From Tranzscheliella williamsii (taxonomy: Eukaryota > Basidiomycota > Ustilaginomycetes > Ustilaginales > Ustilaginaceae): a stretch of 64,000 nt of DNA. Positions 38,845-46,976 of this stretch are shown in pieces. The first letter of the stretch is position 1. Every line of letters starts with the position of its first letter. The notes under the pieces were generated by a model that was not told where the DNA came from, did no database searches, and saw only the letters and a program-made list of their open reading frames with translations. Both the position numbers and the translations under genes were made by a program. The stretch is from contig JALBYF010000027.1 of the NCBI GenBank assembly GCA_023212725.1, positions 166,045 through 230,044 on the forward strand. Reading direction: 5' to 3'.

Positions 38845-40948
38845 TGGTTCGCAGTGGCTGTAAAGAGCCGCCGCACAGGAACGAAGCTGTAGTCACGGTC
38901 ATGCAGAGGAAATTGAGCGAAATGCCTTGCTTTCAGATGTTATTCTTGATCAAGCGGGCTGCGAATGGCGTGCGTAGAGAAGCTGAGAGCAAGCAACACT
39001 GTGCATGAATGGCTCTCGCGCAAGAGAGGATCGTCTCTGTCCTGGCCGAGGAGAGACTGCTATGGTCGGGGTTATTGCCAAGAAGCTCGAGCAAGGACAA
39101 TAGCAAAGACCGGTGGTAGCCCAAAGCGGATGTAAGAGCTATCGTTGTCAGAGTCCCCTCAGCCCCCGACTGGTTGTGGTGCGTTGAGCGGCTAGGATCC
39201 AGGCCGGCGCGAGGATCTCGTTGGTGTTGGCACCAAGCTGCTGATAAGCGTGGCGAACTTAAGCATCGGGCTGCCGGTGAAGAAGCGGGAGATGCGCGCC
39301 GAGGGTACGACGATGACGAGAACCGTGGATGTGATCCGCTTGCTGCGTAACAAGGGCAGGAGGAGGCCCAACGTTTCGAAGCGGAACGAAATGTAAGATG
39401 ACTCCATCGGCCCTAGATCTGGCTATTCGAGAAGGGAACGAGCGACGGCTGTGCGGAGCTGCTGACGGGTCTCGCTCCGAAGTCGTTGGGTCCAAAAGAA
39501 CGCAACGTTTGCGAGGGCGGGTAGGGAGGAGGAAGGCCAGCTGTCACAATGTCAAACCATAGGAGAGCTCATATGCTCCTTGAAACAGACTTCGGCTAGT
39601 GGAAGAAGGCCGCATGTCTCAGGCTCGGAAGCGGGTGCTGCGATGCCCTTTTCCTGGCCGAGCATGAACAAGCGCCAAACAGAAACAGCGGAAGAACAGA
39701 CGAGAAAAGCCAGAAAACTGGCGTCGAATGGCACTGACAAGTACGAGTCAAGCGAGAAGCACGATCATGTGTGGACGCAGAATTCGGTTCGATTACAGAC
39801 GTCAAATGAGCCATGCATTTCCCATCCGCATGCTCCTCCTCCTCGTCTGCGTTTCCAAGTTTGCCGTTGTGTCGATAATCGTGCGGCCGTCGGCCGCCTC
39901 CAATGTCACAAAGTGAGTTACCGCCACTAACGACCGCTGTAACTTGCGCCGATGGCTACCTCGGTTACATGGTCGGTGTGGATATCTGCCGTATGCAGTA
40001 GCTGTAACTTGCTCACTGTAACTCTCTTCGGACAGCTACTGGTCACTGGTAGTGACTAGACTTCGGTCGGTTTCGGCTGGAATCTAGCTCCGAAAATTGC
40101 AGCGAGACGTACTGATGGTAGTCTGTGAATGAATAAAGTTGGTTAGGAAATCCCCAAACTTAATTTTGCTGGTTAGCCTCCCAGCAATAGGTCGATGTAA
40201 CCAAGTATCGCCCTGGGCCGTGTCTTCGCTAGCCTCGCACCTGCATATGTGCTCCTACCACTCACAGTCACACTGCCTGTCACGTAAAAGGCCACAGAGT
40301 GTGTTTGGCAGTATCCATTATTATGTGCTCAGCCCTTCGTGTGTGAGAGACCATAACTTGTATACGCTTGCAGATCTGCTGGAACCAACACCCGGCTAGC
40401 CGCCGACGCAATCTAGGACCCATTAGTCTGGGCTTCTCTCTGCTCGACTGCGCCGGGCGGCAGGCCCTTTACATCTGGACATGCCGGGTTTGCCGACGGC
40501 CTTGATGGATCGGCAGTTCACATGCTGAACTTCCTTACAGCACACGTCGCGGTTCTAACCTCGAAGAAGTAATCATCTGCACGGTGGCCGCAATCATGAG
40601 ATACAGTCCCACCGTGTGGTGCCGAAGCTGTCATGCACCTCTCACGCAGTCCGAGCTAACTTCACAGCGCAGATAAATCCGAATTTGTTAAATCGCGCAA
40701 GTGCGCAGTTGGCTTGGGCCGGATTATTGTGATGTTATGTGTGTTGTGTGTGACTTTGTGGTGGCTTTGAATTCATGATTAGATCAGAGGCCAGGCACGC
40801 AACCAACACTTCACACTCATAAGTGTGTAGTAAGACTTCAAGCGTCGTATCGGAAAAGGACGACTTGCGGTTCACCTCCTCAACCGTCACCGAGACTCGC
40901 CACAGTGTTTCCACATCACGTTCCCACGCTCGATTCCACGGAAGCCTG
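38845..40948. other. intergenic, 2.1 kb, divergent
   Basis: Lies between the LisH gene (minus) and the VPS9 gene (plus). No gene recognised. The frame of the VPS9 gene is open without an ATG from 40823, so the gene could extend through an unseen upstream exon. Confidence 0.45.
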
Positions 40949-43900
40949 ATGCAGTCGGACGAGAGCCGTGGGCCCGTTCAAGGCATCACCTCGGAAGGTT
41001 CTCAGCCCGATGCGCCGTTGACCCCTCAACCGCCTGATGACACCAACACTTCGCCGCAACGATCACCGACAGCATCAGCAACGGAGACTCCCACAGAACC
41101 ATTCATGGAAGAAGCAGAAACAAGAGCAGAGGAGTCTCACAATCTGGCCAAGGCTATGGACAATCTAGAACTCAACCAGCACCCTTCATCCAGCACTGTT
41201 GCGCTCAGCCCCTCGGCCGTTGATGGGAATGCAACGGATCAGCATAGCTCAACTAGCCATCTAGAAGTTGGAAGGCAAGACAACCAAGCCCATACGCCCC
41301 TCCCAGTAGTCGAGAACTCAGAAGCCAACGATAAAGGAGCTACGGTACAGCTAAACTCTGTTGACGAGCTCATTCAGAACGAGCAACCGGAGAATGAGGC
41401 GACAAGGGATCAGGTAATTAGTGGACTGGACGACGCCAACCACGCATCAAGAGACTTTTCAAGTGGTGTGCTCACCTCTGCTCAGGAGTCCGGCCTGACT
41501 GGGACTCACAGTACCAATGATCGTGCTGATGCGAATAAGAAGGACCTAGTCCTTGAAAATCACAAAGTTTCCGAACCTATAGCAGAAAAGGACGTTCCTC
41601 CACCACCTTTGCCAGGAAAGGACCAGCGTGTGGAGCAGTCTGATCATGGCCTCCCTTCCGTGCCTACCGAAGATGAACATCTGCCTCCAGCATCGTCGAA
41701 TCAAGCCGATAAGCAGGCTCGAACTGCTCTGGCTGATTCCGAAAGCGTAGCGGCCATTGCTCATGCATTTGGCCAAAATTCGCCGTCGCTCGTCCATCCC
41801 CCTGCCGAATCGCCTCAAAATTCTGTTTCGGGACAGGCGGAAGTCAAGACTGCCACAGCTGGTACCTCTGAAGGTAAGGCTCTTCCATACAATAATTTGA
41901 TCGCGAGCCAGATGGAGGATGTAGAACGGGAAGCCGGCTCCAGCAGCCCAAGTAGAGGCCTCAAGATTGGAAAAGGGCCACCACCAACGTCGCAGGCAAG
42001 TGAAGAGCTACCATTCGACTTTAATCGCTTCCTCGAACAAATGAAGCATCGCAGCGCGCAGCCTGTTGGCGAGTACGTGAGAAGTTTCATCCGAGGATTT
42101 GCTAAGAAGCCGTACCGTAGCCAGGACCAAATCAAACTGATCTTTGATTTCCTAGACTTCATCTCAGCACGCATGCGAGAGTGCGAGATCTGGGAGCACC
42201 TGCCAGAATCCGATTTCGAGAACGCCCGCGAAGCGATGGAGAAGCTCGTCATGAATCGGTTGTACCCTTACACCTTCACTCCCGCCGTGCAGAAGGAAGG
42301 TCGATGGGCCGTGCAGACGGATGACCTGGAGCGGGATCGAGTGCTCAAGCAGCGAATCAACCTTTTCGGATGGCTTAGGGAAGAACATCTCGATGTGCCT
42401 GTTGGTGATCACTCCAGAGGTTTCATCGAGTTTTCCATTCAGGAACTGAACAAGATCAACCACTACAAGGCCCCGAGGGACAAACTGATCTGCATCCTGA
42501 ACTGCTGCAAGGTCATCTTTGGCATGATACGGCACCTTTCCACACAAGAAAACGCAGACACATTCATCCCCGTGCTGATCTTTGTCGTTCTCAAAGCCAA
42601 TCCGGACAACCTGATCTCCAATGTTGAATACATTAGCCGCTTTCGTAGCCCTGAACGGCTGTCCAGCGAGTCCGGCTATTATCTCTCGAGCTTGATGGGC
42701 GCAATTGCGTTTATCGAAACCATGGACTACACTTCGCTCAGTAACATCACACAGGCCGAGTTCGAAAAGAACGTCGAAGACGCCGTCTTGTCGCTCCCGC
42801 AGCCAGAGCCGCTGCAAAGTCGCCCTTGGCAACCGATGGCCTCGTCTACCCCGCCAAGAAGCTTAACACCTTCGCAAAGTACGCCAACCCATCATCGCAC
42901 TGTCAGCTCAAACAGTATGACCTCTCCATCAGGGCCGGGAGAAGAGGCGGCCAAGTCGCTCCCATACACTCCGATGGCAGCAACTTTGGCCGACGACACA
43001 AGGGCCTTTTTCCTCCGCACCGGGGAAGCAGCACGTACGGGAATCAGCAGGCCGATGGGGGCACTTGGAAGGCTCATCAATGAAGGTATTGAAGGCATTC
43101 GCACGCCAAGCGGCAGCAACAACGACAGCGGTGCGTCCACAGAGAGGCAGAACTCGCCTGTGCCCTTGACGATGCAGGGCGCCACGGGCATGGCCACCTC
43201 GACGTCAAGATCCAGGCTCTTTGGGGGGCTTTTTGGTCCCGCGGAGGCAGCAGAGCAGAATAACCAAACGAGTTCTAGTCAACAGCAGACGAAAAGACGG
43301 ACTGTTGGAGTCGACGATGAGCCACAGACGCCGTCTACGGATGGACTGGTTCAAGATGGCTTTACACCGTTCAATGCAGGACAACCGAATGCCGTGCCGA
43401 ACGCACCTCTCAGATTGTTACGCCCGAACATGCCGCAGCGCGGCTACTCAATCGACGATACACTATTTGATGACGAAAGCGCTAGTCGACATAACTTGAT
43501 GGCTGCGCGGACCGCGCCTGGAGCCAGGTCAGGGGCCGATGGATCCGACGATAATGACGAGGACTACGACGACCACGGACACTACAGTGTTGATGCGGGC
43601 CTGGATACTCCGAACACCGTGGCGTTGGAACGTGCCCGACGACGTAGGCAGATGCAACATGACTTCGGGCCTGATTACGGACAAGGCAACCTCGGGGGCA
43701 CTCCTTCTCGCCGAGGCGACGCCGAAGGCACGCTGCAGGCAGGCCCGCGCGAAGCTGTGGAGTACGAGAGCGCACAGACCGAACAAGCCATCCATCAGTC
43801 TTTGCTCGAGCAGCAGGAGCTGAGCGCCGTACAGGCCGAACAAGATGCCCAGAACTCGGCGGGCTTGGAGACCCTCAAGTCCATCTTTCCCTCGATGGAC

Positions 43901-43981
43901 GACGGCGTGATCCAGATGGTCCTGCACGGCTGCGAGGGCAACGTGGAGGTGGCCATCGATCGATTGTTAGAGATGCAGTAG
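40949..43981 (+). CDS. VPS9: VPS9-CUE Rab5 guanine-nucleotide exchange factor
   Basis: 1010 aa from the first in-frame ATG (40949). The first ~350 residues are Ser/Pro/Glu-rich and probably disordered. A helical bundle begins FDFNRFLEQMKHRSAQPVGE (about 353) and the VPS9 domain follows (about 470-650) with INLFGWLREEHLDVP, PRDKLICILNCCKVIFGM and the catalytic stretch ADTFIPVLIFVVLKANP, then NVEYISRFR and YYLSSLMGAIAFIETMD. A CUE domain closes the protein (about 974-1010: LKSIFPSMDDGVIQMVLHGC). Vps9 activates Rab5/Vps21 on endosomes, with the CUE domain binding ubiquitin. The domain order is as in yeast Vps9, but the flanks are much longer. Confidence 0.92.
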   Translation: MQSDESRGPVQGITSEGSQPDAPLTPQPPDDTNTSPQRSPTASATETPTEPFMEEAETRAEESHNLAKAMDNLELNQHPSSSTVALSPSAVDGNATDQHSSTSHLEVGRQDNQAHTPLPVVENSEANDKGATVQLNSVDELIQNEQPENEATRDQVISGLDDANHASRDFSSGVLTSAQESGLTGTHSTNDRADANKKDLVLENHKVSEPIAEKDVPPPPLPGKDQRVEQSDHGLPSVPTEDEHLPPASSNQADKQARTALADSESVAAIAHAFGQNSPSLVHPPAESPQNSVSGQAEVKTATAGTSEGKALPYNNLIASQMEDVEREAGSSSPSRGLKIGKGPPPTSQASEELPFDFNRFLEQMKHRSAQPVGEYVRSFIRGFAKKPYRSQDQIKLIFDFLDFISARMRECEIWEHLPESDFENAREAMEKLVMNRLYPYTFTPAVQKEGRWAVQTDDLERDRVLKQRINLFGWLREEHLDVPVGDHSRGFIEFSIQELNKINHYKAPRDKLICILNCCKVIFGMIRHLSTQENADTFIPVLIFVVLKANPDNLISNVEYISRFRSPERLSSESGYYLSSLMGAIAFIETMDYTSLSNITQAEFEKNVEDAVLSLPQPEPLQSRPWQPMASSTPPRSLTPSQSTPTHHRTVSSNSMTSPSGPGEEAAKSLPYTPMAATLADDTRAFFLRTGEAARTGISRPMGALGRLINEGIEGIRTPSGSNNDSGASTERQNSPVPLTMQGATGMATSTSRSRLFGGLFGPAEAAEQNNQTSSSQQQTKRRTVGVDDEPQTPSTDGLVQDGFTPFNAGQPNAVPNAPLRLLRPNMPQRGYSIDDTLFDDESASRHNLMAARTAPGARSGADGSDDNDEDYDDHGHYSVDAGLDTPNTVALERARRRRQMQHDFGPDYGQGNLGGTPSRRGDAEGTLQAGPREAVEYESAQTEQAIHQSLLEQQELSAVQAEQDAQNSAGLETLKSIFPSMDDGVIQMVLHGCEGNVEVAIDRLLEMQ

Positions 43982-44183
43982 CGAACAATGCCTTTCACAA
44001 CAATCCTTCCTCTTGATCCCTACGCTAAGTCGGAGCACCGCGCACATAAACTACTGTCGCCATTGCAGGTAACCCGCGACAGCACAGCCATGGTTCACAA
44101 CGGAGGTAGAGATATGCTGCTCTTTAAATGCGAGACGTGACTTGGGCCAAGGAACAAACGGAAGGCCACGGCCGAGCCGAGAT

Positions 44184-45088
44184 CTACGCGCAGCAGGCGC
44201 CTGAGCCGTAGCCATGTGCGGGCAGGCTGATGACATGTTGCTTCGCCGTCGTGATGTCGTCAGAGCTGCTGGATTTACTGCTTGGGTCGTTTTGGTCGCG
44301 CGGGTCGCAGCACGGCGCTGCGGCATTGGCGGTGGGGAGGGAGTCGGGGGCGTAGTCGGACGTGTACCCGTGCCCCAGCTCATCGACATCGACGATTTGC
44401 GACGCGCCGATAGTGTCCCACGTCGAGAAAAAGTGGCCAAAAATACCGCCGAGGACGATGGCAAAAATAATGTAGCCGTTGAAAGTCATCGCGATGAGCA
44501 TGACTAGGTACTGTCGGTCAGAGTAGGATGTTGGATTCTGTCAGGAACTAGATGCGGGCAGATGAGCGGACGGAGACTGAGACTTACAGCACCTGTGAAC
44601 TGGACGCCGTACAGAAGCGAGCGGAGCAGCTGCTGCCAAAGCTTGGGCCGGAACCGCACGGCGTCCAGCGCCGCCTGTGGACACCTGCTTCTGCTCTGTG
44701 GGATGCCGAAGAAGATTTGGTCCAGCCGTGCAATCCGCTGCTGCGTCGACGAGAGGTCGTGTCCCTCGTCTGCGAGGCGAGCGGCCATCTCGGTCTTGAT
44801 CTGCCTATTGCGTTTGCGCCTTTCGCGCCTCTGTCGGGCGGCATCCTCCAGAATCCAACGGTCGAATTCTCTGCTCCATCGGCGGACCGTTTCTACGAGA
44901 AAGACGATCAAGAAGACGCCGATGCAGGTGCCTGCGAATTGGGCTTCCGTCTTGATATGCCATGAAGAGGTGAGGACACAGGTGTTGATGGTCTGCCAGT
45001 TGCCAAGCATGTTCATAGAGCATTGTGAAGAGGACGAAGAGCCGTCCATGCCCGACATTCCCGCCATGCTACTGTGCGAAGTATCCAT
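44184..45088 (-). CDS. Ctr-type copper transporter, two exons
   Basis: Exon 1 is 45088-44588, exon 2 is 44510-44184; the 77-nt intron (44511-44587, GTAAGT...CGACAG) joins to 275 aa. The join makes VQFTGAYLVMLIAMTFNGYI, the Ctr signature with MxxxM in helix 2, followed by GGIFG (GxxxG) in helix 3. Helix 1 is FAGTCIGVFLIVFLVETV. The extracellular N-terminus has Met motifs (MAGMSGMDG, CSMNM), and the tail ends with Cys-Cys. It imports Cu(I), as a trimer, at the plasma membrane or vacuole. A long basic loop (residues about 75-145) between helices 1 and 2 is typical of Ctr2-type fungal forms. Convergent with VPS9, 202 nt apart. Confidence 0.9.
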
Positions 45089-45695
45089 ATTGCGCAGCTA
45101 GCCAACTCCTGGCTCAGGCTAGTAGATGCGAGAACCGAAGACGAGGACCTGACAGCACGGCGGCGATGCTGCAGCACGTATTGGATGGTGAGGTCGAAAT
45201 GTCAGACCGAAGCTCCGAAGTAACTCAGTTGCAAGGAGATAGCTATTGTATAAATCCTCAACGTCTGGACGGGGCCGGTAGAGGCGGGCTCGGAGGCTTT
45301 TAGGCTGTGTCGACGGGCTGATCGAATGGCTGCTGTGTGCTGTCGGAACGGCCACGGTCTGGTTTACTGAACAATTGTCAGGAAGATAGGAAGACGCGTT
45401 GAACACCGAAGGCAAGTGACGTGGGTGACGAGGATGCTAAACAAAGGAGGAGGCAGCCCTTGGAGACGAGCCCAAGTGATGTCGGGTGCTGATCATGCTC
45501 GGACCGTTTCGGTCCCATGTCGTCTGCAGGAGCTTATTGAACGAGCAGCCCTGTTCGGAGCCTTTTTGCATTAGCCTACTTTCGCAAAGCGCTTCCATGC
45601 AACTGAAACGCCCCGAGCTTGACAAAAACGCTCCGCGAACGCAGGAGAGGGCCGTCGGGATCTAACACAGAGGCCCAGCGGCGAAAAAAAGAGAG
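45089..45695. other. intergenic between CTR and tRNA-Glu
   Basis: Upstream region of the Ctr gene (minus) and downstream flank of the tRNA. I did not see a TTTGCTC/GAGCAAA copper-response-like motif. No gene seen. Confidence 0.4.
45684..45690 (-). terminator. Pol III T-run terminator of tRNA-Glu
   Basis: On the minus strand, seven T residues lie 5 nt after the tRNA 3' end, enough for Pol III release. Confidence 0.7.
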
Positions 45696-45801
45696 TTCCC
45701 GGCCGGGGAATCGAACCCCGATCTGAGCAGAAGCTCGTGTCGTCTGATTATCAGACGAGAACTATGAGAGTGCCCTATACTAACCATTGTACTAACCAGG
45801 A
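45696..45801 (-). tRNA. tRNA-Glu(CTC) with 34-nt intron
   Basis: On the minus strand it starts TCCTGGTTAGTACAATGG, has a T arm CGGGG-TTCGATT-CCCCG and acceptor 3' strand GCCGGGA with A as discriminator. The anticodon stem GGGCA pairs with TGCTC around loop CTCTCA-C when 34 nt (45731-45764) after position 37 are spliced out; the anticodon is CTC. The intron contains GAG, which could pair with the anticodon as in many pre-tRNAs, and a 9-bp perfect palindrome (45740-45758). Confidence 0.9.
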
Positions 45802-45827
45802 CTTCCTGTTCACCGTTGCCGGAAAAG

Positions 45828-45840
45828 CATATATAATATG
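45828..45840 (-). promoter_or_regulatory. TATA-like element 5' of tRNA-Glu
   Basis: The near-palindromic catatataatatg starts 27 nt upstream of the tRNA 5' end. It is also about 150 nt before the methyltransferase ATG on the other strand, so which gene uses it is uncertain. Confidence 0.45.
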
Positions 45841-45988
45841 GAAAGGAACAACTATAGCATAGCAACTCAGCCATGCGGAAAGTGCGGGGTAGATACTGCA
45901 TCCTCTCGCAGGAACGAGTGAGTCGTCCTTGCAGAGCCCACTTCGCCTTTTCGATCCCGCCTCCTCGACCCTTCATCTTCTTGTAGCC

Positions 45989-46779
45989 ATGGCAGAAACC
46001 GCAGCAAGAACGGCTAGTGCCAACTACTCCTCGGGCAACGACCGCTTTGATGCGGAAGCGGCGACGTGGGATAGCAAGCCGGAGGTGGTCGAGTCGTCAC
46101 GCCGCTGTCTCGAGGTAGTGCTTGGTGCGCGGGACAAGTTGCCGCGGCTGTCTTCGGCGCGGGTGTTGGAGATCGGGTGTGGGACGGGGCTTCTGACCAT
46201 TCCGCTGGCGGAGCATGTTGGCTCGGTGCTGGCGCTGGACACCAGCAAGGGCATGGTTGATATGCTGCTGGCCAAGGCGGAGCGCCAACACCTCGGCGCC
46301 AAGGTCGCGGCGCGGGTGGCACTGCTCCAGGACGCCGACGACCCAGTGCTGCAGGGCGGTAGGTTTGACGTCGTGCTCAGCCATCTCGTCTTCCACCATG
46401 TGCCGGACATGCTGCAGCTCGTCCGCGTCATGTACGCCACGCTCGTCCCCGGCGGCCGCGTCTGGATCTCAGACTTCGAGGACAACGGCCCCCAGGCCCA
46501 AGCCTTCCATCCAAGCGACAAGGTGCGTCGTTTCCGCCCGCTCGGCGTGCCCGTACTTACATTGCCCGCCTACTGATTCTACATTTGCTCGCCCTCCGCC
46601 ATCGACAGCACGCCGGCGTTGAACGCCACGGCCTGAAACGAACCCAAATGCAGCAAATCCTCGCCGAGGCCGGCTTCGAAGACATCGAAGTGTTCGAGAG
46701 CTTCGCCCTGGACAAGACCGTCGAGAGCGGCGCCAGCCAGTCCTTCCCCTTCCTCGCAATCACCGGTGTCCGAGCCTAG
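45989..46779 (+). CDS. class I SAM-dependent methyltransferase, two exons
   Basis: Exon 1 is 45989-46522, exon 2 is 46609-46779; the 86-nt intron (GTGCGT...ATCGACAG) joins in phase 0 (SDK|HAGVERHGL) to 234 aa. Motif I is RVLEIGCGTGLLTIPLAEH (about residue 58), with the acidic ribose-binding Asp in VGSVLALDTSKGMVDM. FDVVLSHLVFHHVPDM and VRVMYATLVPGGRVWISDFE are the later Methyltransf_11/25-type motifs. It transfers a methyl group from SAM, probably to a small molecule; the substrate cannot be decided. The ATG follows a short CT-rich leader. Convergent with the large mitochondrial-type gene. Confidence 0.87.
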
Positions 46780-46976
46780 CTGCCTCCGGCATCGCATCCC
46801 GCACAGAGCCAAGCGAGCATATCACACAATGGGTGTGGCTGGAATAGTAGTACAATGTGCGGCGAGGTAATGGTACACCGCAGAACCCGATGTTGGCATA
46901 CGCGGAAATGGCAGGTCGATATGCAGCTGTTGCATCGTCCTCAGCTGCTGATCGTCGCAGCTGTAGTTCGTCTGGC

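Noticed and set aside
45662..45976. A 104-codon minus-strand frame spanning tRNA-Glu
   Set aside because: It overlaps the tRNA and its terminator, so it is not a plausible gene.
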